A stretch of DNA of 42,872 bases from positions 1-42,872 of IMG/VR virus record IMGVR_UViG_3300024507_000161, one strand, 5' to 3'. This stretch comes from a virus. Made by a program: the position numbers and the translations under genes. Below, in pieces: positions 20,201-29,001 of this stretch (its first letter is position 1; each line of letters begins with the position of its first letter). The notes under the pieces are model-generated. The model saw only the letters and a list, made by a program, of their open reading frames with translations. It was not told where the DNA came from and did no database searches.

Positions 20201-20407
20201 AGATATACTAGTGATATAGAAACAGATATACAATATGGTTTAATTGCTGAGGATGTAGAGTTGGTAAATGACGAATTATGTATTTATGATATAATCGACG
20301 GTAAAAAAATTCTACAAGGTATTAGTTATTCAAAACTTATAGTTCCACTAGTAAAAGCAATTCAAGAGCTCAAATTAGAAATTGAATTGCTAAAAACACA
20401 AGTATAA
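17210..20407 (+). CDS. Tail fibre with collagen-like stalk and self-cleaving S74 chaperone
   Basis: 1065 aa, nine bases after the J-like gene. The N-terminal 115 residues look like a fibronectin-type domain, followed by beta-rich Ig-like segments. A short collagen-like patch lies near residues 330-355, and the main Gly-X-Y stalk at about 795-870. The end is an intramolecular chaperone (peptidase S74): a Ser963-Lys968 dyad in [10 protein letters not shown], then YGLIAEDVE, and a terminal coiled coil ([18 protein letters not shown]). Known S74 domains fold the trimer, then cut themselves off; here about 103 residues would be released. AAGGA upstream supports the start. It is probably the central or side fibre attached to the tip. 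Confidence 0.88.
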   Translation: MALTITPGPKSLELYFTVPTGKIYIDDDTNSPLSTQVEELVQRDDLVNLKVWASTTSGFTPDASTLKYDATFQSKLTLTDLLANTTYYVKYAYISKIDPDSYTISAQSSATTESGVALLTLDPTDWAFIFDNNLATTANYPASITFTANKQNITGAVTFTATAYNSSNTSLGSITLTGTGDIRTLTAANFNSLGTTTVRYVKVVATLGTLSDTVTIWRGDNGSDALTFLLTNESHTVPADSSGSVTSYTGAVTYAAIFRGITNETSLWTITKSDGTGLTTTLTGTGTSNITLTVNTLASGTDSAISTITATRTGYPTLTKDFSISKSKAGTNGTNGLPGATGPTGPQGNPGSAGTTGLEGIRTITAYRLRSQSDALLTTAPSNTSGATAPVDYSLTAPSATVGQVVWYSFGRYNPNATTLESIPANTTIWSVPIAASVFQDIRSDNWTGGTPSGGTFTSNTGYYLNRTEGSLYATNAYLRGQLVTGVSGAQRIEINKTDANKVAIYNNSDELLGYFGGLGTSASPLLNLTPVLGLFNVVYGAITVLPNPAGTIGESAAYFARTIDSTITSELGSWTTNYGVTVKKGAYGSVNYGYLAQGYLGYSDSSSYSAAGRFYNAQGGTEVSIGDSAGYALNIRSGTFRYGSVTISAPPNNTTTYLRADGTWSSVSGLPSGGTATQVLIGNGTWTDSPQLVNPAASGGYYGISAGVSKKILDYDNSAMATIVGREITNGGFVITSNAVRPLQLRSTAVTDLGTTSGGDYTFRNFGWGGYLIPPPPGGTGSFLRSDGTWGTASGPQGPTGPTGPQGIAGPTGPQGTQGTQGVAGPTGPQGTQGVAGPTGPQGTQGTQGTQGTQGVAGPTGPTGATGTVSAGTLTSNLTFQKDVPQILLRSAGAATQWYIGANISDGVNDGIHIGQGTGIGGTLRVNIDYLGRIKVPEVYNTTVTGRDVYVDSSGMLGYLSSTRASKTNISPLPNTNWIYNLQPITFNFKKKDKLGRYTSDIETDIQYGLIAEDVELVNDELCIYDIIDGKKILQGISYSKLIVPLVKAIQELKLEIELLKTQV
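19591..19815 (+). repeat. Collagen-like Gly-X-Y repeat tract in the S74 fibre
   Basis: About 75 codons of GPT, GPQ, GTQ and GVA triplets. At the DNA level the block for '[12 protein letters not shown]' recurs nearly identically at about 19668, 19703 and 19738, so length change by recombination is likely. Confidence 0.85.
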
Positions 20408-20421
20408 ATATTGGAGTTAAA

Positions 20422-20724
20422 ATGAATTGGTCAATTATTAGATTAGAGGTTAAACCAAGTTACAATAATTTGCAAGATGTTGTAGTTTTAGTAAATTGGA
20501 TGCTTACAGCATCTAACAATGGTGTTACAGAAACTATAGAAGGTATTACACTAGTTGATCCACCAGGTGAAGTGTTTGTAGCCTATGAAAACTTAACACA
20601 AAATGAAATTTTTGATTGGGTATGGAACAAAATAAGTAAAACTGGAACAGAGGAATTATTAACTCAAAGAATACAAGATAAAATTACACCACCAACCGTT
20701 AATAAACCACTACCGTGGAACTAA
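20422..20724 (+). CDS. Small conserved-looking phage protein of unknown function
   Basis: 100 aa, 14 bases after the S74 fibre gene and the last gene before the strong terminator. It reads as a small beta domain (WSIIRLEVKPSY, VVLVNWMLTASNNGVTETIEGI) followed by a helix (NEIFDWVWNKIS) and a Pro-rich end. I recall similar small proteins near fibre genes in marine phages, but I cannot name the family with confidence. No signal peptide, membrane segment or catalytic motif is visible. A role in fibre attachment or assembly is a guess from position only. Ribosome binding site TTGGAG at about 20412-20417. Confidence 0.6.
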   Translation: MNWSIIRLEVKPSYNNLQDVVVLVNWMLTASNNGVTETIEGITLVDPPGEVFVAYENLTQNEIFDWVWNKISKTGTEELLTQRIQDKITPPTVNKPLPWN

Positions 20725-20852
20725 ACAAATAAATTATATTAGATAATTAAAAAATTTTACATAACAAAACTACTATGACCTGGCGACTGAGCTGACTAAA
20801 CCAACTTGGATACCGCAAAAGGGTCTATAAAGAACTGAAAAAGTTCACGGTA
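20725..20852 (+). ncRNA. Possible structured RNA segment ahead of the terminator
   Basis: The first 45 bases are very AT-rich. From about 20774 composition changes and pairing appears: TATGACC at 20774-20780 can pair with GGTCTATA at 20822-20829 (one bulged base), and GAACT/AGTTC at 20832-20846 forms a small hairpin with a GAAAA loop. No open reading frame or known RNA family was recognised. It may simply be 3' UTR. Confidence 0.3.
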
Positions 20853-20889
20853 ATGCCCTGCTTAATATTGATTAAGCAGGGCATTTTTT
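20853..20889 (+). terminator. Strong Rho-independent terminator
   Basis: A perfect 14-bp stem (20853-20866 with 20871-20884), ATTG loop, then a T-run through 20889. It ends the tail-tip unit five bases before the next promoter. Confidence 0.95.
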
Positions 20890-20893
20890 ATAG

Positions 20894-20922
20894 TTGACAA
20901 CCTCTTGCCCTTGTGCTATAAT
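20894..20922 (+). promoter_or_regulatory. Consensus extended -10 sigma70-type promoter for the fibre locus
   Basis: TTGACA at 20894-20899, 17-base spacer, TGC then TATAAT at 20917-20922. It shares CCCTTGTGCTATAAT with the promoter at 6293-6321. Expected start is near 20929, giving a leader of about 118 bases. Confidence 0.88.
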
Positions 20923-20928
20923 ATACAA

Positions 20929-21046
20929 GAGTCAAAAAAGGTTTAAATATTTTTACTTGACAATAAGCAGTGCCACTAAAACACAGTTGGCAGCCTAGCT
21001 ACAACTAAACTTGTATCTTAATCACTGCTAACAAATAGGAGCTGCA
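20929..21046 (+). promoter_or_regulatory. Structured 5' leader of the fibre locus transcript
   Basis: AGCAGTG at 20966-20972 pairs with CACTGCT at 21023-21029, closing a domain that contains AGTTG/CAACT (20985-20989 with 21002-21006) and GGC/GCC inside it. The closing stem ends eight bases before the AGGAG ribosome binding site at 21037-21041. This could be a translational control element; no known riboswitch class was recognised. Confidence 0.4.
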
Positions 21047-21391
21047 ATGGAAGTCGTAGAAAATCACAGCCTGGTACAAACAATTAGCGTAGCAGCTATG
21101 GCTATAATTGCACTATCAGTAGGAGTGCAAAAATTATTAAAAGACTGGCGTAGTACTGATGCAGAAACAAGTGTAATCAAGATGATGCATGAAGAGTTGG
21201 AGCGCATGGGCCAGCATAATAGTAAGCTTACTGAAGAATTAACTAAGCTACAATTAGATATAGTTGAATTAAACAGTCAACTAACTAAACTTAGCATTGA
21301 AAATAATAAGTTGCAGGAAGAAATTGCTGCGCTTACTACGGAGTTAAATAGTTTTAAGAAACTGGCAGCTCTTAGAAAGGTAAAGGTCTAG
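21047..21391 (+). CDS. Membrane-anchored coiled-coil protein (spanin- or holin-like candidate)
   Basis: 114 aa, the first gene after the fibre-locus promoter. Residues about 10-28 (TISVAAMAIIALSVGVQKLL) form one hydrophobic helix near the N-terminus. Residues about 45-107 are a long heptad-patterned coiled coil rich in Leu, Glu, Lys and Asn, and the end is basic. This is the outline of an inner-membrane spanin (Rz-like), which works with an outer-membrane lipoprotein in lysis, but no lipoprotein ORF or endolysin gene is seen here. It could instead be a membrane factor for virion assembly. The TAG stop at 21389-21391 is one base before the next ATG. AGGAG at 21037-21041 supports the start. Confidence 0.6.
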   Translation: MEVVENHSLVQTISVAAMAIIALSVGVQKLLKDWRSTDAETSVIKMMHEELERMGQHNSKLTEELTKLQLDIVELNSQLTKLSIENNKLQEEIAALTTELNSFKKLAALRKVKV

Positions 21392-21392
21392 T

Positions 21393-21992
21393 ATGGTTCC
21401 TGCAAAAGTTAATTATAAAATTTATCAGGGTACTACCTTTAAACAAGTATATCGCTGGGAAACCGATACCAAGTATTATGCTAATGTACAGTCTATTAGT
21501 AAGAGCGGACCTTGTATAATTACTACTAGTGCCGCACACAGTATACCACCTGGATGGCGTATTAGAATTACCAATGTTGGTGGTATGAAAGAAATTAATA
21601 GTACTGGTGATGATGATTATCATTTTGTTAATAATGTTACAGCCAGCACATTAACTGTTAATAGTATTAATAGTAGTGGCTATACTAATTATACTACTGG
21701 CGGAACAGTAGAGTATTATGCTCCTTATCCGCTGCAATACTATAGTGCTGTATTACAAATTAGAGCAAATGTTAATAGTGATACAGTTATACTAGCACTA
21801 AATAGTGGAGCTGGTGGAGGCATTGTACTAGATACAAATAATAGTACAATAACAGTTACATTAACTGCTCAACAAACAGCGCAATTTAACTTTACTACTG
21901 CCGTTTACGGCATGGAATTAACAGATACTAGTGGCAATGTAACTCCGTTTATTGCTGGCAATATAACTGTGGTAAAGGATGTAATACGATGA
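21393..21992 (+). CDS. Fibre-base / BppU-like N-terminal domain protein
   Basis: 199 aa. The opening ([19 protein letters not shown]) and the latter half ([57 protein letters not shown]) match the small phage proteins often found just before collagen-like fibre genes, related to the baseplate upper protein N-terminal beta sandwich. An insert of about 50 residues (near 25-90, with [22 protein letters not shown]) interrupts that fold; this '[17 protein letters not shown]' type segment is a separate small beta module. It probably anchors the fibre encoded next, to which it is coupled by an ATGA overlap (21989-21992). Confidence 0.6.
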   Translation: MVPAKVNYKIYQGTTFKQVYRWETDTKYYANVQSISKSGPCIITTSAAHSIPPGWRIRITNVGGMKEINSTGDDDYHFVNNVTASTLTVNSINSSGYTNYTTGGTVEYYAPYPLQYYSAVLQIRANVNSDTVILALNSGAGGGIVLDTNNSTITVTLTAQQTAQFNFTTAVYGMELTDTSGNVTPFIAGNITVVKDVIR

Positions 21993-24538
21993 GTATTGTA
22001 CAAACTAATACCAGCACTATTGTAATTGATAATACACAAACCAGAGTTATTGCCGGCGGCATGATGGGCCCAACTGGGCCAGCCAGTACCGTAGTCGGTC
22101 CCACAGGGCCAACAGGTGCTCAAGGTATTGCAGGTCAGGGTATTAGTGTTAAAGGTACTGCAGCTACAGTAGCTGGTCTACCTAGCAGTAATAATCAAGA
22201 TGCTGACGCCTATATAGTAACACAAAATAATCACCTATATGTTTGGCAGGCTAGTACTAGTACTTGGATTGATGCTGGTGCTATTGTAGGACCACAAGGT
22301 GCTACAGGTGCTATAGGCCCAACAGGTGCCACAGGCGTTATGGGTCCCACAGGTGCAGCTAGTAACATAGTAGGACCTACAGGTGCTACAGGACCCACAG
22401 GACCAACAGGAGCAGCTAGCACTATAGCAGGTCCTACAGGACCTACAGGTGCTCAAGGTAACACAGGACCTACAGGTGCTCAAGGTGCAGCTAGTACTAT
22501 AGCAGGACCTACAGGTCCACAAGGTCAAGGTGTACAATTAAAAGGCAGTGTTGCTACTGTTGTGCAATTACCTGCTAGTAATAATACAGTAGGTGACAGT
22601 TATGTTGTTACTCAAGATGGTCACCTATATGTATGGACAGGTAGTACCTGGGCAGACAGCGGTCAAATACAAGGTGCCACAGGCCCTACAGGTGCACAAG
22701 GTCAACAAGGTGCTACAGGTCCTACAGGTCCTACAGGGCCAGTAGGTATACAAGGGGTACAAGGCCCAGCTAGCACAGTGCCTGGCCCTACAGGTAGCAC
22801 AGGACCTACAGGTGCACAGGGTATACAAGGGGTACAAGGCCCTGCCAGCACTGTGGCAGGCCCAACAGGACCTACAGGTGCACAAGGTATACAAGGTGTT
22901 CAAGGCCCAGCTAGTACAGTAGCAGGACCAACAGGGCCTACAGGCAGCACTGGACCTACAGGAGCTCAAGGTGCAGCTAGTACAGTAGCAGGACCTACAG
23001 GACCTACAGGTGCTCAAGGTAACACAGGTCCACAAGGTGCAGCTAGTACAGTAGCCGGACCAACAGGGCCTACAGGCCAACAAGGTCAACAAGGTCCAGC
23101 AGGCCCAACAGGTAGTGCTAGCACTGTAGCAGGTCCTACAGGTCCCACAGGTGCAGCAGGTGCTCAAGGTATAGCAGGCACAGCAGGTGCAGCAGGTCCC
23201 ACAGGCCCTACAGGAGCCAGCGGCGCTAGTGGCAGTCAAGGTGTGCAAGGGCCTACTGGTGCACTTGGACCACAAGGTCCTACAGGACCCACAGGTGCCA
23301 AAGGCAATGATGGTACCAGTGTACAAATTATTGGTAGTGTGGCTAGTGCAAGTAATATACCAGGATACCCTAATACGCATACAGGTGCTATAGGCGATGC
23401 TTACTTAGTAACCGCTGACAGTCATCTTTGGGTATGGACAGGTACTACGTGGCAAGATGTAGGAGTAATTAGTGGACCAACAGGTAGTACAGGTCCTACA
23501 GGTGCCACAGGTGCAGCTAGTACAGTAGCAGGTCCTACAGGTCCTACAGGTAATACTGGTCCACAAGGTATTAATATTACACTGCGTGGCGAAGTTGCAC
23601 AAGTAGCTAACCTACCAGCCAGTAATAACACAGTTAATGATGCCTACATTGTTACTAGCACTGGACACTTATGGGTGTGGAATGGCAGTAACTGGTTTGA
23701 TGCTGGCACAATTGTTGGACCACAAGGTCCTACAGGACCAGCTAGTACTGCACTAGGTCCTACAGGTGCTCAAGGTCTGCAAGGTCCAGCAGGACCTACA
23801 GGTCCCACAGGTGCTATAGGTCCACAAGGTGTTGTTGGTCCTACAGGTCCTACAGGTCCACAAGGTGCGGCTAGCACAGTAGCTGGTCCTACAGGTGCTC
23901 AAGGTGCACTTGGTCCCACAGGACCCACAGGTGCACAAGGTGCAGCTAGCACAGTAGCAGGTCCTACAGGTCCTACAGGTAGTATAGGTAATACAGGCAA
24001 CACTGGTCCAACAGGACCAACAGGCCAACAAGGTACAGTAGCATTTACTTTTAGCGATACTGCACCAGTTAGTCCACAACTAGGTGATAGATGGATTGAA
24101 AGCAGTACTGGTATTGAGTATACTTATATAAATGATGGTAACTCACTACAGTGGGTAGAAACTAGAAACGGTTCACTAATTGGACCACAAGGTCCTACTG
24201 GCCCTAGTCAAAATCTTACACCCTATACTAGCGCAAATACTGGTGCGTTCAATCTTAGTAACAGCAATTATCAAATTTGGGCAGTTACTGGCGGTAATTA
24301 CACTGTAAGTTTTACTAATTGGTTGGCTAGTGGTCAACTAACAGAATTGTTAATAGAAGCTCAAAATGTACAATCTAGTGGTGCAGTGATTACTTGGCCT
24401 ACAATAAACTGGATTAAGAGTGATGGCTCACTAACTACAACTTTTAGTCAATCTGGCATAGTTTTAACTAACTTAGACTTTATATTAATTTGGTCCAGAG
24501 ATGGCGGAACCACTATTTATGGAAAGGTTATTAGATAA
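21989..24538 (+). CDS. Collagen-like tail fibre with four copies of a ~50-residue beta module
   Basis: 849 aa. Collagen-like Gly-X-Y runs (mostly GPT, GAQ, GPQ) alternate with four copies of a small module whose core is 'LPxSNNtvxDxYxVtxxxHLyVWxGxxWxDxG', at residues about 50-95, 177-225, 447-497 and 532-580. The repeated ASTVAGPTG motif punctuates the collagen runs. The last 160 residues (from about 690) leave the collagen pattern: [15 protein letters not shown], then a beta-rich end domain ([20 protein letters not shown]) that is the probable trimer cap or receptor tip. Pro sits at X and Thr at Y, as in bacterial collagens that lack hydroxyproline. AAAGGA at 21974-21979 precedes the start. 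Confidence 0.85.
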   Translation: MSIVQTNTSTIVIDNTQTRVIAGGMMGPTGPASTVVGPTGPTGAQGIAGQGISVKGTAATVAGLPSSNNQDADAYIVTQNNHLYVWQASTSTWIDAGAIVGPQGATGAIGPTGATGVMGPTGAASNIVGPTGATGPTGPTGAASTIAGPTGPTGAQGNTGPTGAQGAASTIAGPTGPQGQGVQLKGSVATVVQLPASNNTVGDSYVVTQDGHLYVWTGSTWADSGQIQGATGPTGAQGQQGATGPTGPTGPVGIQGVQGPASTVPGPTGSTGPTGAQGIQGVQGPASTVAGPTGPTGAQGIQGVQGPASTVAGPTGPTGSTGPTGAQGAASTVAGPTGPTGAQGNTGPQGAASTVAGPTGPTGQQGQQGPAGPTGSASTVAGPTGPTGAAGAQGIAGTAGAAGPTGPTGASGASGSQGVQGPTGALGPQGPTGPTGAKGNDGTSVQIIGSVASASNIPGYPNTHTGAIGDAYLVTADSHLWVWTGTTWQDVGVISGPTGSTGPTGATGAASTVAGPTGPTGNTGPQGINITLRGEVAQVANLPASNNTVNDAYIVTSTGHLWVWNGSNWFDAGTIVGPQGPTGPASTALGPTGAQGLQGPAGPTGPTGAIGPQGVVGPTGPTGPQGAASTVAGPTGAQGALGPTGPTGAQGAASTVAGPTGPTGSIGNTGNTGPTGPTGQQGTVAFTFSDTAPVSPQLGDRWIESSTGIEYTYINDGNSLQWVETRNGSLIGPQGPTGPSQNLTPYTSANTGAFNLSNSNYQIWAVTGGNYTVSFTNWLASGQLTELLIEAQNVQSSGAVITWPTINWIKSDGSLTTTFSQSGIVLTNLDFILIWSRDGGTTIYGKVIR
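22064..24040 (+). repeat. Interrupted collagen-like repeat region
   Basis: Tandem 9-base units of the type ggtcctaca/ggtgctcaa are broken four times by the ~50-codon beta modules. The stretch gcagctagtacagtagca and close variants recurs many times (for example near 22970, 23038, 23512 and 23940), which provides ample homology for deletion and duplication. Confidence 0.85.
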
Positions 24539-24583
24539 TGAATAATACGCTTTCTATAAGAGTTATTAAGCATTGGAAAAATT

Positions 24584-26344
24584 ATGCCAGATATTAATTT
24601 TCCATCAAATCCTAGTGTTAATGATACCTATAGCTTTAATGGACGTACTTGGAAATGGAACGGCAAAGGCTGGGAATCATTAAACACAGGTCAAGGAGTT
24701 CAAGGACCAACTGGGCCAACTGGTCCGGCTAGTACAGTAGCAGGCCCTACAGGTGCACAAGGTATAGCAGGTCCTACAGGTCCTCAAGGTGCAGCTAGTA
24801 CAGTAGCTGGTCCCACAGGGCCACAAGGTAGTGCAGGAGCAGCAGGACCTACAGGTCCTCAAGGTGCAGCTAGTACTGTAGCAGGTCCAACAGGACCACA
24901 AGGTAGTGCAGGTCCTACAGGTGCTAGTGGAGCAGCAGGACCCACAGGACCACAAGGTACAGCAGGCAGTGCAGGACCCACAGGACCACAAGGTACAGCA
25001 GGCAGTGCAGGACCCACAGGACCACAAGGTACAGCAGGTACAGCAGGTCCTACAGGTGCACAAGGTACAGCAGGCCCTACAGGTGCAGCAGGTCCAACAG
25101 GTGCCATAGGACCAACCGGTGCACAAGGTGCAGGCAGCGCAGTTAGTGTTAGTGATGAAGGCACACTGTTAACTAGCAACGTAACTAGCTTTAATTTTGT
25201 TGGCAGCGGAGTAACCGCAACTAATACTAGTGGAGCAGTTACAGTTACAGTTAGTGGTGGCGGTGGTAGTGGAGCTACTTATGCTATTAGTGCTGAAACA
25301 GCCACAGGCGGTGCTAACTTACGATTAACTGGCAGCGATGCTAGCACAGACGACGTTAAATTACAGGCTGGCGATAATGTAACCATTACTAGAAACGACG
25401 CAAATACTATTACTATTGCTAGTACTGGTGGTGGGGGTGGTAGCAGTGGACCAGTCTTAGAAACTAGCCAAACTATTACTACACCATATATAATTACTAA
25501 TGGTAAAAACGCGCTAAGTGTTGGACCAGTAACTATTGGTGCAGGTGCTAGTATTACTATACTACCAGGTCAACGTTGGTTAGTAGCTGGCGATACTGGC
25601 ATGTCTAGCAGTGTTACTGGTGTAGGAGGTGCTAGCGGCACTGTGCAAAGTGTAAATATATCTGGTGGAACCACAGGTCTTACAGCGACTGGCGGACCTA
25701 TAACCACTACAGGAACTATTACGCTTGCTGGTACTTTAATTCCTGCAAATGGTGGTACAGGACAAACAACTTTTACTAATGGTCAATTATTAATTGGTAA
25801 CTCTACCGGCAATACACTTACTAAAGCAACCCTAACCGCTGGTTCAGGCATAGATATTACTAATGGTAATGGTTCTATTACAATTGCTTTATCGGCTGGT
25901 GGTGGGGTAGCATATTCAACTTATACGTATACCGGAGACGGTAGTACAACCACATTTGCCGCCGTTAGCGGAATTACTGTAAATAATATTCTAGTATTAG
26001 AAAACGGTGTTACACAAGTACCAACTACTGATTATACTGTTTCAGGTAGTAATGTAGTATTTACCACTGCTCCTGCAACCGGTGTGAACATTCAGATTCG
26101 TGTAATGGGTGGAGGCGGTGGCGGTAGTGTACAGCAAATATCAACTGGTGCTGGATTAACTGGCGGACCAATTACTACTACAGGAACTGTTAGCCTTGCC
26201 ACCAGCGGCGTTACCGCAGGCAGTTATACAAATGCTAATATTACAGTAGATACTTATGGTAGAATTACTTTAGCAGCTAACGGTAGCGGTGGTGGAATAA
26301 CAACAGGAAAGGCTATTGCCATGGCAATGGTATTTGGAGGATAA
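24584..26344 (+). CDS. Collagen-like fibre with beta-rich C-terminal domains
   Basis: 586 aa. The N-terminus ([23 protein letters not shown]) is a short 'wrapping' module common in fibre genes, followed by a collagen-like run at about 38-184. Then come several beta segments: [18 protein letters not shown], a [20 protein letters not shown] block, and a [15 protein letters not shown] ... [18 protein letters not shown] module near 450-500 seen in many phage fibres. It ends with [14 protein letters not shown], also found at 29986-30080, and a Gly-rich tail. The ribosome binding site (GGA at about 24576) is weak, and a 19-codon ORF at 24538-24597 overlaps the start, so expression may depend on coupling. 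Confidence 0.8.
   Translation: MPDINFPSNPSVNDTYSFNGRTWKWNGKGWESLNTGQGVQGPTGPTGPASTVAGPTGAQGIAGPTGPQGAASTVAGPTGPQGSAGAAGPTGPQGAASTVAGPTGPQGSAGPTGASGAAGPTGPQGTAGSAGPTGPQGTAGSAGPTGPQGTAGTAGPTGAQGTAGPTGAAGPTGAIGPTGAQGAGSAVSVSDEGTLLTSNVTSFNFVGSGVTATNTSGAVTVTVSGGGGSGATYAISAETATGGANLRLTGSDASTDDVKLQAGDNVTITRNDANTITIASTGGGGGSSGPVLETSQTITTPYIITNGKNALSVGPVTIGAGASITILPGQRWLVAGDTGMSSSVTGVGGASGTVQSVNISGGTTGLTATGGPITTTGTITLAGTLIPANGGTGQTTFTNGQLLIGNSTGNTLTKATLTAGSGIDITNGNGSITIALSAGGGVAYSTYTYTGDGSTTTFAAVSGITVNNILVLENGVTQVPTTDYTVSGSNVVFTTAPATGVNIQIRVMGGGGGGSVQQISTGAGLTGGPITTTGTVSLATSGVTAGSYTNANITVDTYGRITLAANGSGGGITTGKAIAMAMVFGG
24697..25137 (+). repeat. Collagen-like Gly-X-Y tract
   Basis: About 147 codons. 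A 45-base unit beginning gcaggacccacaggacca is repeated almost perfectly in tandem (about 24936, 24972 and 25008), a clear recent duplication. Confidence 0.85.
26336..26340 (+). promoter_or_regulatory. RBS that sets the start of the next gene at 26346
   Basis: GGAGG five bases before ATG 26346 favours this start over the in-frame ATG at 26316, which lies inside the preceding gene and has no such site. Confidence 0.75.
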
Positions 26345-26345
26345 T

Positions 26346-26717
26346 ATGGCAGCACCAAATATAGTCAATGTTACAACCATTATTGGTAAAACCGTTGGTA
26401 AGGCCCTTACTGCAAGTTTATTAGATATAGTAACTAATAGTGCAGCCAGTAATAAAGTATTTAAGATAAATAGTATTATTGTGTCTAACGTACACGGAAC
26501 TAATAACGCCGAAGTTAATGTAGTATTTTATGATAGCAGTGAAGGTGCTGGAACAAATTTTTATCTAGCTAAAACAATAATTGTACCTGCCGATTCCAGC
26601 CTTGTAGTTATTAGCAAAGATGCTAATATTTATCTAGAAGAAGGTGATATAGTTCGTGCACAAACTACAGCTACTAGCCTACTAGAAATAGTAGTAAGTT
26701 ATGAGGAGATTAGCTAA
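26346..26717 (+). CDS. Small beta-rich fibre-locus protein
   Basis: 123 aa from the chosen start (10 residues shorter than the longest possible frame). It opens with a strand-rich segment ([20 protein letters not shown]), then [29 protein letters not shown], and [35 protein letters not shown]. This pattern, two beta sheets with an 'IPADSxLxVxxkdxxiYLeEGD' turn, is common to small aquatic-phage virion proteins of unknown role encoded among fibre genes, by my recollection. It starts one base after the stop of the collagen-like gene and its own stop overlaps the next ATG (TAATG, 26715-26719). A role as a small head or fibre decoration protein is inferred. Confidence 0.65.
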   Translation: MAAPNIVNVTTIIGKTVGKALTASLLDIVTNSAASNKVFKINSIIVSNVHGTNNAEVNVVFYDSSEGAGTNFYLAKTIIVPADSSLVVISKDANIYLEEGDIVRAQTTATSLLEIVVSYEEIS

Positions 26718-28738
26718 TGCGCGGTAATGGCGGCATTATTGGAGCTGCTAATCAACCAACCGTTAGCTCTGCTAAAGGCATTTGGTCTTTAATGGAGCAA
26801 CTAGTAGCTAAGCAAAGCGGCACTTGGCCAGTATTTGGCTACACCGTCATCCAAACCTTTACAGCTACCAGTACGTGGACTTGCCCTGCTGGGGTGACAG
26901 AGGTTGAGTATTTGGTTGTCGCTGGTGGGGGTGGGGGTGGAACGGGGATAGGCGGTGGCGGCGGTGCGGGTGGATTTAGGACGGGAACAGGTTTATCTGT
27001 CACTGCGGGAACTGATTACACTATTACTGTTGGTGGAGGCGGCGCTAGATCAACAGGCTCGCCTGGAACTATTGGCAATAATGGTACGGATAGTTCTATT
27101 GCTGGATCGCCGATTACGGAAAACCCCTCTGGAGCCGGTACAAATACTTTCAAGGCTTATGGCGGTGGCGGTGGCGGTGGTTTTCTTGTTCCGGGAAGTC
27201 CTGCTCCTTACGGAACCGTAACGGGTGCTAATGGTGGTTCTGGGGGTGGAAGTTCGCATACAGGAAATTCATCTTCTGGAAATGGAAATACACCATCAAC
27301 ATCTCCTTCGCAAGGGTCAAACGGCGGTGTTGGTTCTGGCCCTGGCACTTCCTATGCAGCAGGAGGTGGCGGGGGTGGTGCTAGTGGCGCAGGAAGTGCA
27401 GCGGCAGCGGCCACGAGTTCGGCTGGCGGGAATGGTGGCGCAGGAACAGCATCAACTATTTCTGGAAGTAGTGTTACTTATGCTGGTGGCGGCGGTGGAG
27501 GAACGAATACGGTTTCTCCAAAAACTGGCGGCACTGGCGGCACTGGCGGAGGTGGAAATGGTTCAGCTACTGCTAGTGTTGCTGGAGGCGACGGCACAGC
27601 AAACACAGGTGGTGGGGGTGGTGGTGGTTATGGTGATACTCCTGCTAACAAAACAAACGGCGGCACAGGCGGCTCCGGTATCGTCATCCTAAAGTACACC
27701 GTACCTAGCCAAACCGTCTTTGTATTCAAAGGCACGACTACGTGGAAATGCCCGACAGGTGTAACCAGCGTTGACTATCTTGTGGTTGCGGGTGGCGGTG
27801 GTGGTAATGGATATTATGCCGGAGGAGGGGGCGCTGGTGGCCTTCGTACTGGAACAGGATTAAGTGTTACAGCAGGAACCGACTACACAATCACTGTCGG
27901 CGGTGGCGGGGGTTATAACACAAACGGTTCCAATTCAGCCTTTGGCCCTATTACTTCACTCGGAGGTGGTTTTGGGGCTCGTGGCGGTGGAAATTTTGGT
28001 GGTAACGCAGCCAGTTCTGGGGGTTCTGGTGGTGGTGGTGGGTCAACAAGTGCATTTACAGCAGCTGGAACAGGGAACCCATCTGCATCCGGTACGGCAT
28101 CGTCTATTTCTGGAACTACGCTTACTGTTGGTGGGACAGTAACAAATACATTTTTAGTTGGAATGATTCTTAGCGGAACTGGTGTAACTGCTGGAACCAC
28201 AATAACAGCTCTAGGAACAGGAACAGGCGGAGCGGGAACATATACTGTTAGCGCAAGCCAAACTGTTTCAAGCACAACAATTACAGGCGCTTTAAGCGGA
28301 ACAGGTATTAGCGCAAGACAGGGCTATGATGGAGGATCTTCTGCTGGCCCTAGCGGTAATTATGGTTCGGGCGGCGGCGGCGGATCTGGTGGGGCCGGAG
28401 CAAATGGTGGGACGGTTGGTGGTAATGGTGGGGCGGCAACGGCATCTAGTATAACCGGCTCTTCCATATATTATGCTGGCGGTGGTGGTGGAGCTGTTGC
28501 TAATGGTTCTGGGTATTCAATGGGTTTAGGTGGAGGAACATCAACTACTTCACAAAAAGGTGGCGGCGGGGATGGAAGTATTAGTGGAGTTAGTTCCGGA
28601 TTTACATTAACCGCCGCTACGCCAGGAACTACAAATACCGGAGGCGGGGCTGGTGGCGGCAGTGGGCAGCTAAACCCAAATAATGATGTAGCAACAAACG
28701 GCGGCTCCGGTATCGTCATCATAAAAATAAATCAATAA
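26717..28738 (+). CDS. Glycine-rich fibre tip protein with two Gly-rich domains
   Basis: 673 aa. Two copies of a glycine-rich adhesin domain start near residues 40 and 337; each begins with a [20 protein letters not shown]-like strand pair, then [31 protein letters not shown], long polyglycine runs, and closes with GGSGIVI(L/I)K. Such polyglycine sandwiches form receptor-binding tips in known phage adhesins. The second copy is interrupted near 455-530 by a beta module ([20 protein letters not shown] ... [11 protein letters not shown]). Base composition is GC-richer than the surrounding genes and CTAG is at roughly chance level, suggesting transfer. GAGGAG at 26703-26708 lies before the start. 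Confidence 0.8.
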   Translation: MRGNGGIIGAANQPTVSSAKGIWSLMEQLVAKQSGTWPVFGYTVIQTFTATSTWTCPAGVTEVEYLVVAGGGGGGTGIGGGGGAGGFRTGTGLSVTAGTDYTITVGGGGARSTGSPGTIGNNGTDSSIAGSPITENPSGAGTNTFKAYGGGGGGGFLVPGSPAPYGTVTGANGGSGGGSSHTGNSSSGNGNTPSTSPSQGSNGGVGSGPGTSYAAGGGGGGASGAGSAAAAATSSAGGNGGAGTASTISGSSVTYAGGGGGGTNTVSPKTGGTGGTGGGGNGSATASVAGGDGTANTGGGGGGGYGDTPANKTNGGTGGSGIVILKYTVPSQTVFVFKGTTTWKCPTGVTSVDYLVVAGGGGGNGYYAGGGGAGGLRTGTGLSVTAGTDYTITVGGGGGYNTNGSNSAFGPITSLGGGFGARGGGNFGGNAASSGGSGGGGGSTSAFTAAGTGNPSASGTASSISGTTLTVGGTVTNTFLVGMILSGTGVTAGTTITALGTGTGGAGTYTVSASQTVSSTTITGALSGTGISARQGYDGGSSAGPSGNYGSGGGGGSGGAGANGGTVGGNGGAATASSITGSSIYYAGGGGGAVANGSGYSMGLGGGTSTTSQKGGGGDGSISGVSSGFTLTAATPGTTNTGGGAGGGSGQLNPNNDVATNGGSGIVIIKINQ

Positions 28739-28746
28739 GAGGGTCT

Positions 28747-29001
28747 ATGACAACAAAGGTATTTAGGTTTCTGGGGATTGACACAGCCATGCACTTGCTT
28801 CGTCCGGGTGCTAAGTGGGAAATCTCTAACAACGTCTTTACACGCTGGGATGATCCTAGACCTTGTCCGAGTATTGAAGAAGTCTATTGGGTGATAGACA
28901 AGATCAGAGAGTTTGAAGATTCAATCCCTACGATCTGGCTACCTGAACAGTTAGAAGAAATGGGCATCAAGCAAAAGGAAATTGAAGATGCAATTGCATA
29001 A
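28747..29001 (+). CDS. Small protein of unknown function paired with the oxygenase
   Basis: 84 aa, acidic, with no membrane segment. It has a strand-turn start (TKVFRFLGIDTAMHLLRPGAKWEI) with FTRWDDPRPCPSIEEVYWVI, and helices toward the end (LEEMGIKQKEIEDAIA). I recall similar small proteins in cyanophages and other aquatic phages, often near fibre genes, but no function is known to me. GAGGG at 28739-28743 is a good ribosome binding site. Its last codons overlap the oxygenase start, and both genes share a codon style with few CTAG sites, unlike the neighbouring genes, so they may have arrived as a pair. Confidence 0.65.
   Translation: MTTKVFRFLGIDTAMHLLRPGAKWEISNNVFTRWDDPRPCPSIEEVYWVIDKIREFEDSIPTIWLPEQLEEMGIKQKEIEDAIA
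28975..28979 (+). promoter_or_regulatory. RBS that sets the oxygenase start at 28988
   Basis: AAGGA lies eight bases before ATG 28988 but only two before the in-frame TTG at 28982, so the ATG is preferred. Confidence 0.7.

Noticed and set aside
20957-20990. Another TTGACA in the leader as a second promoter
   Set aside because: No -10-like hexamer lies 16-18 bases downstream.
22625-23380. Long minus-strand frame opposite the collagen-like fibre
   Set aside because: It is Cys/Thr/Ser/Arg-rich and periodic, the mirror of Gly-Pro-Thr codons. The same artefact occurs opposite all collagen tracts (for example 19562-19870, 24680-25126).
22064-24040. CRISPR-like look of the repeats
   Set aside because: Repeats are 9-base codon multiples in frame with no constant-length unique spacers.
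24538-24597. A 19-codon ORF overlapping the end of one fibre gene and the start of the next
   Set aside because: Starts in TAATG and could couple translation, but it is too short and has no protein-like features to be called a gene.
26316-26345. Earlier start for the gene at 26346
   Set aside because: It lies within the previous gene and lacks a ribosome binding site, while GGAGG is well placed for 26346.
28982-28987. TTG start for the oxygenase
   Set aside because: The AAGGA is only two bases away; the ATG at 28988 has normal spacing.
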